Shown here piece by piece: positions 45,857-55,954 of a stretch of 64,000 nt of DNA. Within the stretch, counting starts at the first letter, position 1, and every line of letters begins with the position of its first letter. The notes beneath the pieces are model-generated. The model searched no databases, was not told the origin of the DNA, and was given only the letters and a program-made list of their open reading frames with translations. The stretch comes from Eikenella corrodens (GTDB lineage: Bacteria > Pseudomonadota > Gammaproteobacteria > Burkholderiales > Neisseriaceae): positions 868,001-932,000 of the forward strand of contig NZ_LT906482.1 of the NCBI RefSeq assembly GCF_900187105.1. The letters are read 5' to 3'. Position numbers and translations under genes: made by a program.

Positions 45857-46645
45857 ATGACCCAGCCACTCCCCCCCGAACAGCCCGCCAGCCGCCTTGA
45901 AGCCTTCCGCCAAAACAGCATCTACCTGCTGCCCAATTCGTTTACGCTGACGGCCTTGTTTTGCGCATTTTTCGCCATTACTCAATCTATGCACGGCCAC
46001 TACGAGACGGCGGCGGTAGCGGTATTTGTGTCAATGCTGCTTGACGGCATGGACGGCCGCGTGGCGCGCTGGACCAACAGCCAAAGCGCGTTTGGCGAAC
46101 AACTCGACAGCCTGGCCGACATGGTGAGCTTCGGCGTGGCACCGGCGCTGATTGCCTATAAGTGGCAGCTTTTCGAGTTCGGGCGCATCGGCTATTCGGT
46201 GGCCTTTATCTATTGCGCCTGCGCAGCTTTGCGCCTGGCTTTGTTCAACACCTTAATCGGCAAGGTGGACAAACGCTGGTTTATCGGCATCCCGAGCCCG
46301 ACGGCAGCCGCTTTGGTAATCGGGCTGGTGTGGATGGATCACAACCTGGGTGGCCTGCCGCTGGCGCGTTGGTGGTGCTTGATCATCACGCTGTTTGCCG
46401 GGCTTTCCATGGTGGCGCAGGTGCGGTTTTGGAGCTTTAAAGAAATCAACGTGCGGCGCAAGGTGCCGTTTTTCGGACTGCTCTTGGCCGTGATCGGCTT
46501 TTTGGTGATTACTTGGGAACCTTCGTTGGTGTTGTTCCTGCTGTTTTTGGCCTATAGCTTGTCGGGCTATGTGATGTGGTTTTGGCAGCGTGACCGCAAG
46601 CAGAAAGAACAACAGGAAGCAGAAAAAGAAACAGAGGCTACCTGA
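45857..46645 (+). CDS. pssA: CDP-diacylglycerol-serine O-phosphatidyltransferase
   Basis: A 262-residue CDP-alcohol phosphatidyltransferase. The signature is LLDGMDGRVARWTNSQSAFGEQLDSLADMVSFG (D-G-x2-A-R-x8-G-x3-D-x3-D). About six to eight hydrophobic helices follow, ending in a charged RKQKEQQEAEKETE tail. It makes phosphatidylserine, precursor of phosphatidylethanolamine. The fifth to seventh codons contain a run of seven C (45871-45877). Confidence 0.93.
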   Translation: MTQPLPPEQPASRLEAFRQNSIYLLPNSFTLTALFCAFFAITQSMHGHYETAAVAVFVSMLLDGMDGRVARWTNSQSAFGEQLDSLADMVSFGVAPALIAYKWQLFEFGRIGYSVAFIYCACAALRLALFNTLIGKVDKRWFIGIPSPTAAALVIGLVWMDHNLGGLPLARWWCLIITLFAGLSMVAQVRFWSFKEINVRRKVPFFGLLLAVIGFLVITWEPSLVLFLLFLAYSLSGYVMWFWQRDRKQKEQQEAEKETEAT

Positions 46646-46856
46646 AAAGTGGTAACAACCTGAATTTATAGGTAGGCAAGTACCAAGCCAAATTGGTCTG
46701 AACGGCTAAAGGCTACCTGAAATGTCAAAAACGAAACGCCGCTGCCGATTTGCTTTCCGGCAGCGGCTTTATATAGCCAAGCAAATGAATTTCCGATACA
46801 AGGTGAGAACGCCATAGCGGCGGCTTAAGTTGATTGGCTGGAGTGGAGGCAAAGCA

Positions 46857-47669
46857 ATGTGGAGCATGGAAGTATTGCTGCCGCTGGCAGCAGTGGGCGC
46901 GATAGCAGGATTTTTGGCCGGGCTGCTGGGCATCGGCGGCGGGGCGGTTACCGTGCCGATTGTGCTGTGGTCGTTGGGCAGGCAGGGCATCACGGGTGAG
47001 CACGGCCAGCATTTGGCGGTGGGCACATCGATGGCAGTGATGGTATTCACCACCTTTTCCAGCGCGTGGGCGCAGCAGAAAAAGGGGGCGGTGCGCTGGG
47101 AATTCGTGCGGCGCATGGCACCCGGGCTGGTGGCGGGCAGCCTGTTGGGTTCGCTGGTGTCGAACCGGATTCCCACTTTTGGCCTGCAGGTGTTGTTTAT
47201 CGTATTTTGCTATTCGGTGGCAGCGAAAAACCTGTTTCAGCTCAATCCCAAACCGGCGGCCACGCTGCCCAGCGGGCGGATGCAGGCGGGAATTGGCGGG
47301 CTGTTCGGGCTGCTGTCCAGCTGGGTGGGTATCGGCGGCGGATCGTTGTCGGTGCCGTTTATGATGTATTGCCGTGTGCCGGTGCATCAGGCAGTAGCCA
47401 CTTCCAGCGTGCTGGCCTGGCCGATAGCGGTGTCTGGGGCGCTGGGCTATCTATTTTCCGGCTGGAATGTGCCGGGGCTGCCTGCGGGTGCTGTGGGCTT
47501 TTGGTATGTACCGTGCATTGTGGTGCTGGGGGCGTGCACGGTACTGTTCGCGCCCTTGGGCGTAAAAGCGGCACACCGCTTGCCACCAGCCGGTTTGAAG
47601 CGGGCATTTGGAGTGTTGATGGTGGTAATTGGCAGCCAGATGCTGTGGAAATTGCTGCACGGAGCATAG
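46857..47669 (+). CDS. TauE/SafE-family membrane permease
   Basis: A 270-residue protein with seven or eight hydrophobic segments. Two family motifs are visible: GFLAGLLGIGGGAVTVPIV near the N-terminus and GLLSSWVGIGGGSLSVPFMMY in the second half, the pair of inverted repeats typical of TauE/SafE (DUF81). Members export sulfite, sulfoacetate or other organic anions, and the substrate is unknown. ATG 46857 follows a good GGAGG site. Confidence 0.9.
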   Translation: MWSMEVLLPLAAVGAIAGFLAGLLGIGGGAVTVPIVLWSLGRQGITGEHGQHLAVGTSMAVMVFTTFSSAWAQQKKGAVRWEFVRRMAPGLVAGSLLGSLVSNRIPTFGLQVLFIVFCYSVAAKNLFQLNPKPAATLPSGRMQAGIGGLFGLLSSWVGIGGGSLSVPFMMYCRVPVHQAVATSSVLAWPIAVSGALGYLFSGWNVPGLPAGAVGFWYVPCIVVLGACTVLFAPLGVKAAHRLPPAGLKRAFGVLMVVIGSQMLWKLLHGA

Positions 47670-47876
47670 GGATAGACGCCATCATTCTGCCTAAGTTTTC
47701 AGGTAGCCTTCAAACCGTATATACCAAGCCAAAACCGATAAATGCAAAAATCCGTATCCGAACAAGCAATCGCGCGGAAAACTTGCTAAAATGCCGTCCG
47801 CCAGCCGCACGCCTTTGGGCGGGATAAAAATCCGTAGCGGCCAATATATTGATAGTGAATTAGATTGGAGAACCAA

Positions 47877-48302
47877 ATGGCCGTTGAACGCACCCTTTCC
47901 ATCATCAAGCCCGATGCCGTGGCCAAAAATGTTATCGGCAAAATCTACAGCCGTTTTGAAAGCAACGGCTTGAAAATCGTGGCTGCCAAAATGAAGCACC
48001 TCTCCCGGGAGGAAGCCGAGGGCTTCTACGCCGTGCACAAAGAGCGCCCGTTTTTTGCCGAGCTGATGAAATTCATGACCAGCGGCCCGGTGATGGTGCA
48101 GGTGTTGGAAGGCGAAAACGCAGTGGCTAAAAACCGCGAGCTGATGGGTGCCACCAATCCAAAAGAAGCCGCCCCCGGCACCATCCGCGCCGATTTTGCT
48201 TCCTCTATCGATGCAAATGCCGTACACGGTTCCGACAGTTTGGTCAATGCCGCCATCGAAGTGGCCTATTTCTTCGGCGAGCAGGAAATCTGCCCGCGTT
48301 AA
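47877..48302 (+). CDS. ndk: Nucleoside diphosphate kinase
   Basis: A 141-residue kinase of standard length: [28 protein letters not shown], then the phospho-histidine region [25 protein letters not shown]. It equilibrates NTP pools. GGAGAACC precedes the ATG at 47877. A DUS-pair hairpin follows. Confidence 0.97.
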   Translation: MAVERTLSIIKPDAVAKNVIGKIYSRFESNGLKIVAAKMKHLSREEAEGFYAVHKERPFFAELMKFMTSGPVMVQVLEGENAVAKNRELMGATNPKEAAPGTIRADFASSIDANAVHGSDSLVNAAIEVAYFFGEQEICPR

Positions 48303-48316
48303 ACCAGCCAAGCTGC

Positions 48317-48369
48317 AGGCTACCTGAAAGTTTCAAACGTGTTGAAACGCAGTTTTCAGGTAGCCTTTA
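48317..48369 (+). terminator. Two-tier DUS hairpin after ndk
   Basis: AGGCTACCTGAAA (48317-48329) pairs with TTTCAGGTAGCCT (48354-48366), and inside it GTTTCAA pairs with TTGAAAC. The result is an extended stem ending in TTT. Confidence 0.75.
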
Positions 48370-48428
48370 AGCCTTTATATACAAACCATAAAACCTAAGA
48401 ACACAACCAGCCGATTTGCGGTGCTCAT

Positions 48429-49520
48429 ATGAAAACCAACCTGCTCAACTACGACCTCGCCGGCCTCACCGCCCATTTCGCCCAAATGGGGGAAAAACCC
48501 TTCCGCGCCCGCCAAGTGATGCGCTGGATGCACCAAGGCGCAGCCGGCGATTTCGATGAAATGACCGACCTGGCCAAATCGCTACGCGCCAAGCTTAACG
48601 AAAGTGCGCAAGTGGGCGTGCCCGCGCTGATGGCTGCGCAGGAAAGCCGCGACGGTACGCGTAAATGGCTGTTGGATGTGGGCACCGGCAACGGCGTGGA
48701 AACCGTGTTCATCCCCGAAACCGACCGCGGTACGCTATGCATTTCCTCGCAGGTGGGCTGTGCGCTGGAATGCACTTTCTGCTCCACCGGCCGCCAAGGC
48801 TTCAACCGCAACCTCTCCACCGCCGAAATCATCGGCCAATTATGGTGGGCCAACAAAGCATTGGGCGCCACCCCTAAAGACGAACGCGTGATTTCCAACG
48901 TGGTGATGATGGGCATGGGTGAGCCGCTGGCCAACTACGATAATGTGGTGACCGCGCTCTCCATTATGCTGGACGACCACGGCTACGCCCTCAGCCGCCG
49001 CCGCGTTACCGTGTCCACCTCCGGCATGGTGCCGCAGATGGACAGGCTCAAAGAAGACATGCCGGTGGCCCTGGCTGTATCTCTGCACGCCCCAAACGAC
49101 GCCATCCGCAACGAAATCGTGCCGCTAAACAAAAAATATCCGCTCAAGGAGCTGATGGCTGCCTGCCAGCGTTATCTGGTTAAAGCCCCGCGCGACTTCG
49201 TTACCTTCGAATATGTTATGCTCGACGGCGTAAACGACAAGCCCGAACACGCCCGCGAGCTGTTGGAATTGGTTAAAGACGTTCCCTGCAAATTCAATCT
49301 GATTCCGTTTAACCCCTTCCCCAATTCCGGCTACAACCGCTCCAGCGATGAGAATATTCGTGTATTCCGCGATATCTTATATCAGGCAGGCTTGGTGGTT
49401 ACCGTGCGCAAAACGCGCGGTGACGACATCGATGCAGCCTGCGGCCAGCTGGCCGGACAGGTACAAGACAAAACCCGCCGCCAACAAAAATGGCTGCAAT
49501 TACAAGTTGTGAAAGGTTGA
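48429..49520 (+). CDS. rlmN: 23S rRNA/tRNA adenosine-2 methyltransferase RlmN
   Basis: A 363-residue radical-SAM methyltransferase. The cluster motif CALECTFC gives C111, C115 and C118. The conserved C-terminal [16 protein letters not shown] contains the second catalytic Cys. It methylates A2503 of 23S rRNA and A37 of some tRNAs, using a methyl-cysteine intermediate. It begins a run of rlmN, pilW, rodZ-like and ispG genes with small gaps or overlaps, an arrangement common in beta- and gamma-proteobacteria. Confidence 0.96.
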   Translation: MKTNLLNYDLAGLTAHFAQMGEKPFRARQVMRWMHQGAAGDFDEMTDLAKSLRAKLNESAQVGVPALMAAQESRDGTRKWLLDVGTGNGVETVFIPETDRGTLCISSQVGCALECTFCSTGRQGFNRNLSTAEIIGQLWWANKALGATPKDERVISNVVMMGMGEPLANYDNVVTALSIMLDDHGYALSRRRVTVSTSGMVPQMDRLKEDMPVALAVSLHAPNDAIRNEIVPLNKKYPLKELMAACQRYLVKAPRDFVTFEYVMLDGVNDKPEHARELLELVKDVPCKFNLIPFNPFPNSGYNRSSDENIRVFRDILYQAGLVVTVRKTRGDDIDAACGQLAGQVQDKTRRQQKWLQLQVVKG

Positions 49521-49525
49521 TTATC

Positions 49526-50299
49526 ATGAAAAAAAGTTTAATTGCCTCCCTGACGACGCTCGCTTTGCTCGCCGGCTGCGGCGGCATCACCATCCACACC
49601 GGCAACAAAGAAGTACGCAACCGGCCGGAAGAAATTGCCGCCATCAAAACCCAGCTGGCCATCGAATACATGAATTCGCATGACTACCGTGCTGCCGTGT
49701 CTGCAATTGAAGAAGCTCTGCAAGCTCAGCCGCGCAACGAAAATGCTTGGCTGGTACGCGCCGAGATTTATCAATATTTGAAAGTACCGGACAAAGCAGA
49801 AGAGAGTTTCCAACGCGCCTTGGCTATCAAACCCGACAGCGCAGAAATCAACAACAACTACGGTTGGTTCTTATGCAATTCCGGCGGCCGTGCAAACCAG
49901 GCCCTGGCCTATTTCGACCGCGCCTTGGCCGATCCCACCTACCCCAGCCCGCAGGTGGCCTACATGAACAAAGGCATCTGTAGCGCCCGCTTGGGGCAAT
50001 ACAACCTGGCTATGGCCTATCTGGAACGCTCCCAGGCTGCCGATCCTAGCTTTGCGCCCGCGCAGAAAGAAATGGCGCGCGTACGCATGATGGAAGGCAA
50101 CCTAGGCGAAGCCGACCGCCAGTTCCGTCAATATCAAAGCAAGGTAGACCGCCTCAGTGCCGACGACCTACTGTTGGGCTGGAAAATTGCCCGCACCCGC
50201 GGCCAAACCCAGGCTGCCTATGAATACGAAGCGCAGCTGCGCACCAACTATCCGTATTCGCCCGAACTTCAAGAAATTACCACAGGAAGACCCCAATGA
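49526..50299 (+). CDS. pilW: Type IV pilus biogenesis lipoprotein PilW/PilF
   Basis: A 257-residue outer-membrane lipoprotein. The signal peptide ends with the lipobox LLAGCG. About six TPR repeats follow (AIKTQLAIEYMNSHDYRAAVSAIEEAL, NAWLVRAEIYQYLKVPDKAEESFQRALAI and others). PilW/PilF stabilises the PilQ secretin multimer. It sits five bases after rlmN, and its stop overlaps the next start in ATGA, so translation is coupled. Confidence 0.93.
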   Translation: MKKSLIASLTTLALLAGCGGITIHTGNKEVRNRPEEIAAIKTQLAIEYMNSHDYRAAVSAIEEALQAQPRNENAWLVRAEIYQYLKVPDKAEESFQRALAIKPDSAEINNNYGWFLCNSGGRANQALAYFDRALADPTYPSPQVAYMNKGICSARLGQYNLAMAYLERSQAADPSFAPAQKEMARVRMMEGNLGEADRQFRQYQSKVDRLSADDLLLGWKIARTRGQTQAAYEYEAQLRTNYPYSPELQEITTGRPQ

Positions 50300-51186
50300 C
50301 CGAGATCTCACCCCCCCAACTGGCTGCCGCTGAAGAACTGGGCAAATTGTTGCGCCAAAACCGCGAACAGCAACAACTGTCGCTTGGTGATGTGTCGGAA
50401 CACCTCAAGCTGCCCGCCCGCCAGGTGGAGGCGTTGGAAAACGCCGATTTCAGCAAATTGCCCGAGCCCGTGTTTGTGCGCGGCTTTCTGCGCAGCTACG
50501 GACGCTACCTGAATTTGGACGAAGCCGTATTAAACAGCTATTTGGAGCAGATAGTTGCCCCCAGCCAATTCCAAAGCCCCTTGGCCAAAGAAGATGGCAA
50601 TGTGAAGATGACCTACCACAACGCTCCGATTAAAAAGCCCTTCCCGCGCTGGATTTTCGGCGTGGCCGCCGCTGCCGCGATTGTGGGCGTGGTGGTGTTG
50701 TGGCAAATGAAGTCCAACACCGAACATCAAAAACAAAATGCCCAAACCAGCATTCCGGAAAACCAAATCCTGCCGCCCAACTTAGACAGCAGCAATGTGC
50801 AGGTGTTGCCGCTGCAAGAAGCCTCCGCACCTGCCGCCTCCCTGCCCGCGGTTTCAGGTAGCCAGCCGCAGCCGGTGGAAAACCCGGCGTCTACACCGGC
50901 TGCTGCAGGCATCCAATCGGCTCAGGGCGAATTGGTGCTCAAACTGCGCTTCCGTTCCTTCCTCACCGTAACCGATAAAGACGGTCAAATGCTGGTAAGC
51001 AAAATCGTGCCTGCGGGCAGCGAACACCGCTTCTCCGGCAACGGCCCCTACCGCGTACGCATCGGCTTTGCCAAAAACAGCCTGGCCAGCTACAGCGGCC
51101 GCGGCATCAATGTGGCCGAGCACATGGTCGACCAAAAAACCGCCGCCTTCACTGCCGGCGGCTCAGACGATGCCGCACAACAATAA
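50296..51186 (+). CDS. RodZ-like HTH membrane protein
   Basis: A 296-residue protein. An N-terminal HTH_25 domain (ELGKLLRQNREQQQLSLGDVSEHLKLPARQVEALENADFSKLPEPVFVRGFLRSYGRYLNLD) is followed by a basic linker and one membrane segment (about residues 117-137). A low-complexity Pro/Ala/Ser spacer and a C-terminal DUF4115 domain (LVLKLRFRSFLTVTDKDGQMLVSKI) complete it. This is the RodZ layout, which links MreB to the envelope. A C7 tract lies in its first codons (50311-50317). Confidence 0.88.
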   Translation: MTEISPPQLAAAEELGKLLRQNREQQQLSLGDVSEHLKLPARQVEALENADFSKLPEPVFVRGFLRSYGRYLNLDEAVLNSYLEQIVAPSQFQSPLAKEDGNVKMTYHNAPIKKPFPRWIFGVAAAAAIVGVVVLWQMKSNTEHQKQNAQTSIPENQILPPNLDSSNVQVLPLQEASAPAASLPAVSGSQPQPVENPASTPAAAGIQSAQGELVLKLRFRSFLTVTDKDGQMLVSKIVPAGSEHRFSGNGPYRVRIGFAKNSLASYSGRGINVAEHMVDQKTAAFTAGGSDDAAQQ

Positions 51187-51195
51187 CAACCGTTT

Positions 51196-52473
51196 ATGAA
51201 CACAACCCTTCCTTCCCGCCGGCGCACGCATCAGGTAGAAATCGAACACATCACCGTCGGCTCCGGCTCGCCGGTGGTGGTGCAATCGATGACCAACACC
51301 GACACTGCTGATGCCGAAGCCACCGCTTTGCAGGTGAAAGAGCTTAGCGAAGCCGGCTCGGAAATGGTGCGGATTACTGTCAACAACCCGCAGGCTGCTG
51401 CCAAAGTGGCCGAAATCCGCAGCCGGCTCGACGACATGGGCTGCCCCACCCCGCTCATCGGCGATTTCCACTTCAACGGCGAACGCCTCTTGGCCGAGTT
51501 TCCCGAATGCGGCAAGGCCTTGGCCAAATACCGCATCAATCCCGGCAACGTGGGCAAAGGCACGAAAGGCGATGAAAAATTCGCCTTTCTCATCCGCACC
51601 GCAGCCGAAAACGGCAAAGCCGTACGCATCGGCGTGAATTGGGGCAGCCTCGACCAAAGCCTGGCCAAACGCCTGATGGATGTCAACCGCAACCGACCAG
51701 AGCCGCTGCCGCCCGAAGCCGTGATGAAGGAAGCATTGGTGCTCTCTGCGTTGGAATCCGCACAAAAAGCCGTGGATTTGGGGCTACCTGAAAATAAAAT
51801 CATCCTGTCGTGCAAAGTCAGCGCCGTACAGGATTTGATTCAGGTATACCGCGATTTGGGCAGCCGCTGCGCCTATCCGCTGCATCTGGGGCTTACCGAA
51901 GCCGGCATGGGCAGCAAAGGCATTGTGGCTTCTACCGCCGCGCTGTCTGTATTGCTGCAAGAAGGCATCGGCGACACCATCCGTATTTCGCTCACTCCCG
52001 AGCCAGGCAGTTCGCGCACACAGGAAGTGATTGTGGCGCAGGAAATCCTGCAAACTATGGGATTGCGCTCCTTCACACCGATGGTTACCGCCTGCCCCGG
52101 CTGCGGCCGCACCACCAGCACCGTATTCCAAGAGCTGGCGCGCGATATCCAGCTGCACCTGCGGATGCAGATGCCGGTGTGGAAACACAAATATCCCGGC
52201 GTGGAAAGCCTGAACGTAGCCGTGATGGGTTGCGTGGTCAACGGCCCCGGCGAAAGCAAACTGGCCGATATCGGCATCAGCCTGCCCGGTACCGGTGAAA
52301 CCCCGGTTGCCCCCGTGTATGTGGACGGCGAGCGCGCAGTAACGCTCAAAGGCGACAATATGGCTGCCGAGTTTTTGCAAATTGTGGAAAACTACGTGGC
52401 CGAAAACTATGGCGAAGGCGGCAAAAAACGCCTCAGCCAAGCCGCCAAAATCATTCCCATCCGCCAAGCTTAG
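51196..52473 (+). CDS. ispG: 4-hydroxy-3-methylbut-2-enyl diphosphate synthase
   Basis: A 425-residue IspG/GcpE, the longer bacterial form. It begins with [31 protein letters not shown] and carries the 4Fe-4S cysteines in [14 protein letters not shown] and [12 protein letters not shown]. It acts in the MEP isoprenoid pathway. It ends the rlmN-pilW-rodZ run. An IS element is inserted 24 bp after its stop, between the gene and its apparent terminator. Confidence 0.96.
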   Translation: MNTTLPSRRRTHQVEIEHITVGSGSPVVVQSMTNTDTADAEATALQVKELSEAGSEMVRITVNNPQAAAKVAEIRSRLDDMGCPTPLIGDFHFNGERLLAEFPECGKALAKYRINPGNVGKGTKGDEKFAFLIRTAAENGKAVRIGVNWGSLDQSLAKRLMDVNRNRPEPLPPEAVMKEALVLSALESAQKAVDLGLPENKIILSCKVSAVQDLIQVYRDLGSRCAYPLHLGLTEAGMGSKGIVASTAALSVLLQEGIGDTIRISLTPEPGSSRTQEVIVAQEILQTMGLRSFTPMVTACPGCGRTTSTVFQELARDIQLHLRMQMPVWKHKYPGVESLNVAVMGCVVNGPGESKLADIGISLPGTGETPVAPVYVDGERAVTLKGDNMAAEFLQIVENYVAENYGEGGKKRLSQAAKIIPIRQA

Positions 52474-52497
52474 CCGGATTGGCATACAAAAAATAAA

Positions 52498-53210
52498 GGG
52501 GCTGTACTAGATTAGCCCTAAATTCCACACCACTCCCGCAAGATTTTAAGCTGCCGGGATGGTGTGCCGAAGTTAAATCGAAATTCGCATTCTTTCAAGA
52601 ACAGCGGGAAAGATTTGCGATCGATTCCGTTGTACTTGCGTAAGACGCGTTTTGCCTGATTCCAAAAGTTCTCAATGCCGTTGATGTGGTTCTGGCGGTC
52701 TGCAAATTCCTTGGAATGGTTGATGCGGTAATGGATAAAACCGCTCACGTCCAACTTGTCGTAACTGCTCAGACTATCGGTATAAACAATACTGTCCGGC
52801 ATGATTTTCTGTTTGATAACAGGCATCAAAGTATCGGACTTGGCATTATCCACCACAACGGTATAGACCCGTCCGTTGCGTTTCAGAATGCCAAAGACAA
52901 CCACTTTTCCTGCCGCACCGCGACCACGTCTGCCTTTACGCCGTCCGCCGAAATAGCTTTCGTCCAATTCGACAGAGCCATCGAAAACCTCATCGGCAGC
53001 CAAGGCCAAATGATGGCTGATGACCATACGGATTTTGCGGTAGAACAGGGCTGCCGAATTGGGATGGATACCCAAAATATCGGCGGCAGAACGGGCGGTA
53101 ACTTCGAGTACAAAAAAGCGGAGCAGTTCTTTCTGTACTTTCTTCCTTAATTTGCAGTGTGTTATCTTCATATTTCGAGGGTAACATATCTGCTAATCTA
53201 GTACAGCCCC
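52498..53210 (-). mobile_element. IS1016-like element (IS1595 family), copy 1
   Basis: A 713-bp element with perfect 19-bp terminal inverted repeats (GGGGCTGTACTAGATTAGC at 52498-52516 and its complement at 53192-53210). It is flanked by a perfect 8-bp target duplication, AAAATAAA (52490-52497 and 53211-53218), the length expected for IS1595-family elements. It carries one intact transposase. The insertion separates ispG from its terminator. Confidence 0.95.
52518..53171 (-). CDS. IS1595-family transposase, copy 1
   Basis: A 217-residue DDE-type transposase. An N-terminal HTH (VTARSAADILGIHPNSAALFYRKIR) is followed by the catalytic region VELDESYFGGRRKGRRGRGAAGK (first Asp), IVYTDSLSSYDKL (second Asp) and HINGIENFWNQAKRVLRKYNGI (third position). 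Length matches IS1016-type elements. It is almost identical to the second copy at 60429-61082, differing mostly near the N-terminus. It appears intact, with a frame running between the inverted repeats. Confidence 0.94.
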   Translation of the reverse strand: MKITHCKLRKKVQKELLRFFVLEVTARSAADILGIHPNSAALFYRKIRMVISHHLALAADEVFDGSVELDESYFGGRRKGRRGRGAAGKVVVFGILKRNGRVYTVVVDNAKSDTLMPVIKQKIMPDSIVYTDSLSSYDKLDVSGFIHYRINHSKEFADRQNHINGIENFWNQAKRVLRKYNGIDRKSFPLFLKECEFRFNFGTPSRQLKILREWCGI

Positions 53211-53217
53211 AAAATAA

Positions 53218-53246
53218 AACCTTTGCTTCACTGGCAAAGGTTTTTT
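53218..53246 (+). terminator. ispG terminator displaced by the IS
   Basis: AACCTTTGC and GCAAAGGTT flank a 7-base loop and are followed by TTTT. With the IS and one target copy removed it lies about 20 bp after the ispG stop. Confidence 0.8.
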
Positions 53247-53308
53247 GTTTTCAGGTAGCCTCTTTACGGCTACAAACATTGCAGGCTACCTGAAACACTG
53301 TAGAAGTA

Positions 53309-53355
53309 GTATGGCAAGGCAAGCCAACATAGCAGCATCCTTATTTCAATTCACT
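53309..53355 (+). repeat. Dispersed repeat, copy 2
   Basis: GTATGGCAAGGC, a 10-base insertion, then AGCAGCATCC and TTATTTCAATTCACTA match the copy at 26969-27007. Both copies lie a short distance downstream of Eikenella DUS and upstream of a plus-strand gene. Confidence 0.6.
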
Positions 53356-53446
53356 AAAAATATGCTGCGGCTATCGCTTTAATATCCGCAGATTGGCTAT
53401 AATGCCCATCAACCGCAGCTATAGCGGGCACACAAAGGGAAACATC

Positions 53447-53842
53447 ATGGCCGCCGACCTCCGTCAGCTTTTGCTCAAACTCTATCTAATCAACAATTTC
53501 AAACTCGAACACAAGGTTTACATCTACACCTATCGCGGCGTAACCGATGTGGCCACCAACCCCTTCCAATACGTGAGCGGCGATGTGGCCGAAAACGTGA
53601 AGAAAAGCCTGATCCTGCAAAACCTGGCCAGCGGAGAAATGCTGCAGGCCTTCATCGTGCCCACGCCCGATAGCAAAGGCAAAACCCACAGCGCCTACGA
53701 AATTGAAAACACCGTGCTCTACGGCAACAAAGCCGGCGTCATCATCGAAATCGGGCTCGATAAGGATAAAATCGAAAAAACCGACAAATACCGCCAGTTC
53801 AGCCACTTGGCAGTAAGTATGTTGCGGCAGTTTGTCGACTAA
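53447..53842 (+). CDS. Unknown 131-residue protein upstream of typA
   Basis: I do not recognise this protein. From ATG 53447 (AAAGGGAAACATC upstream) it is soluble and mixed alpha/beta: MAADLRQLLLKLYLINNFKLEHKVYIYTYRG, then NVKKSLILQNLASGEMLQAFIVPTPDSKGKTHSAYEIEN, and a charged C-terminal part. No motif, signal or anchor was seen. Codon use resembles neighbours and it ends at a tight DUS hairpin. The 18 in-frame residues upstream of the chosen Met look non-coding. Confidence 0.75.
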   Translation: MAADLRQLLLKLYLINNFKLEHKVYIYTYRGVTDVATNPFQYVSGDVAENVKKSLILQNLASGEMLQAFIVPTPDSKGKTHSAYEIENTVLYGNKAGVIIEIGLDKDKIEKTDKYRQFSHLAVSMLRQFVD

Positions 53843-53862
53843 GCCACAACCCAAGCCCATAC

Positions 53863-53891
53863 AGGCTACCTGAATTTCAGGTAGCCTTTTT
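53863..53891 (+). terminator. DUS-pair terminator
   Basis: AGGCTACCTGAA and TTCAGGTAGCCT are separated by one base and followed by TTTTT. Another DUS follows at about 53901. Confidence 0.85.
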
Positions 53892-54016
53892 CACACCGCA
53901 AAGGCTACCTGAAAAACACCAGCCCACCTGATCTGCTTTGCGGTGCAGGCAGTATAACTGCTATAATGCGCGGTTTCCAAAATTATTTTCCGCACCCGCT
54001 GCGGCCACAAACTAAC

Positions 54017-55828
54017 ATGAAAAACATCCGCAACATCGCCATCATCGCCCACGTCGATCATGGCAAAACCACACTCGTAGACCAACTCCTGCGCCAATCC
54101 GGCACCTTCCGCGCCAACCAGCACGTGGACGAGCGCGTGATGGACAGCAACGACATCGAAAAAGAACGCGGCATCACCATCCTGGCCAAAAACACCGCCA
54201 TCGAATACGAAGGCTACCACATCAACATCGTCGACACCCCCGGCCACGCCGACTTCGGTGGCGAAGTAGAACGCGTGCTCGGCATGGTGGATTGCGTGCT
54301 GCTGTTGGTGGACGCACAAGAAGGCCCGATGCCGCAAACCCGCTTCGTGACCAAAAAAGCCCTTGCGTTGGGCTTGAAACCCATCGTGGTGATTAACAAA
54401 ATCGATAAGCCCACCGCCCGTGCCAGCTGGGTGATCGACCAAACCTTTGATTTGTTCGACAACCTCGGCGCCAGCGAAGAGCAGCTCGATTTCCCCATCG
54501 TCTATGCTTCCGGCCTTTCCGGCTTCGCCAAGCTGAACGAAGAAGACGAGAGCAGCGATATGCGCCCGCTGTTCGACACCATTCTCAAATACACCCCCGC
54601 GCCTTCAGGTAGCGCCGATGCGCCGCTGCAGCTGCAAATCTCCCAGCTCGACTATGACAACTACACCGGCCGCCTCGGCATCGGCCGTATCCTCAACGGC
54701 AAAATCCGCCCCGGCCAAACCGTGGCCGTGATGAACCACGACAAACAAATCGCCCAAGGCCGCATCAACCAGCTGCTCGGTTTCAGCGGACTGGAACGCG
54801 TGCCGCTGCAGGAGGCCGAAGCCGGCGACATCGTGCTGATTTCCGGTATCGACGAAATCGGCATCGGCGTAACCATTTGCGACAAAGACAACCCCATCGG
54901 CGTGCCGATGCTGAGCGTGGACGAGCCCACCCTTACCATGGACTTCATGGTCAACACCAGCCCGCTGGCCGGCACTGAGGGCAAATTCGTTACCAGCCGC
55001 CAAATCCGCGACCGCCTGCAACGCGAACTGCTCACTAACGTCGCCCTGCGCGTGGAAGACACCGCCGATGCCGACATATTCCGCGTGTCCGGTCGTGGCG
55101 AGCTGCACCTCACCATTTTGCTGGAAAACATGCGCCGCGAAGGCTACGAACTGGCCGTGGGCAAACCGCGCGTGGTGTACCGCGACATCGACGGCCAAAA
55201 ATGCGAGCCGTATGAAAACCTCACCGTGGACGTACCCGATGAAAACCAAGGCGCCGTCATGGAAGAACTCGGCCGCCGCCGCGGCGAACTCACCAACATG
55301 GAAAGCGACGGCAACGGCCGCACCCGCCTCGAATACCACATTCCCGCCCGCGGCCTCATCGGCTTCCAAGGCGAATTCATGACCCTCACCCGCGGTGTCG
55401 GCCTGATGAGCCACGTGTTCGACGACTACGCCCCCGTGAAGCCCGATATGCCCGGCCGCCGCAACGGCGTGCTGATTTCTCAAGAGCAAGGCGAAGCCGT
55501 GGCTTATGCCCTGTGGAATCTGGAAGAGCGCGGCCGCATGTTCGTATCGCCCAACGACAAAATCTACGAAGGCATGATCATCGGCATCCACAGCCGCGAC
55601 AACGACTTGGTGGTGAACCCGCTCAAAGGCAAAAAGCTCACCAACGTACGCGCCAGCGGCACCGACGAAGCCGTGCGCCTCACCACGCCGATTAAGCTCA
55701 CACTGGAAAGCGCGGTGGAATTTATCGACGATGACGAACTGGTGGAAATCACCCCCCAATCCATCCGCCTGCGCAAACGCTACCTGAGCGAACTGGAACG
55801 CCGCCGCCACTTTAAAAAATTGGACTAA
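54017..55828 (+). CDS. typA: Ribosome-associated GTPase TypA/BipA
   Basis: A 603-residue translational GTPase. G1 is [15 protein letters not shown], the G2 region is [14 protein letters not shown]3 is [12 protein letters not shown] and G4 is NKIDKPTA. The BipA-specific C-terminal domain contains [27 protein letters not shown]. It helps 50S assembly at low temperature and in stress. ATG 54017 starts the conserved sequence; 17 codons of frame upstream are not typical. A partial DUS lies in the gene near 54604. Confidence 0.96.
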   Translation: MKNIRNIAIIAHVDHGKTTLVDQLLRQSGTFRANQHVDERVMDSNDIEKERGITILAKNTAIEYEGYHINIVDTPGHADFGGEVERVLGMVDCVLLLVDAQEGPMPQTRFVTKKALALGLKPIVVINKIDKPTARASWVIDQTFDLFDNLGASEEQLDFPIVYASGLSGFAKLNEEDESSDMRPLFDTILKYTPAPSGSADAPLQLQISQLDYDNYTGRLGIGRILNGKIRPGQTVAVMNHDKQIAQGRINQLLGFSGLERVPLQEAEAGDIVLISGIDEIGIGVTICDKDNPIGVPMLSVDEPTLTMDFMVNTSPLAGTEGKFVTSRQIRDRLQRELLTNVALRVEDTADADIFRVSGRGELHLTILLENMRREGYELAVGKPRVVYRDIDGQKCEPYENLTVDVPDENQGAVMEELGRRRGELTNMESDGNGRTRLEYHIPARGLIGFQGEFMTLTRGVGLMSHVFDDYAPVKPDMPGRRNGVLISQEQGEAVAYALWNLEERGRMFVSPNDKIYEGMIIGIHSRDNDLVVNPLKGKKLTNVRASGTDEAVRLTTPIKLTLESAVEFIDDDELVEITPQSIRLRKRYLSELERRRHFKKLD

Positions 55829-55954
55829 GGCTACCTGAAAAGCCTCAGGCCGCTTAGAATCCGGTAACAGGCTACCTGAAAGCAAAGTTGAACATCTTCG
55901 CCATCTTTCAGGTAGCCTTTATTCCAACCCAACCTTTTAGCCATATCCACCAAC

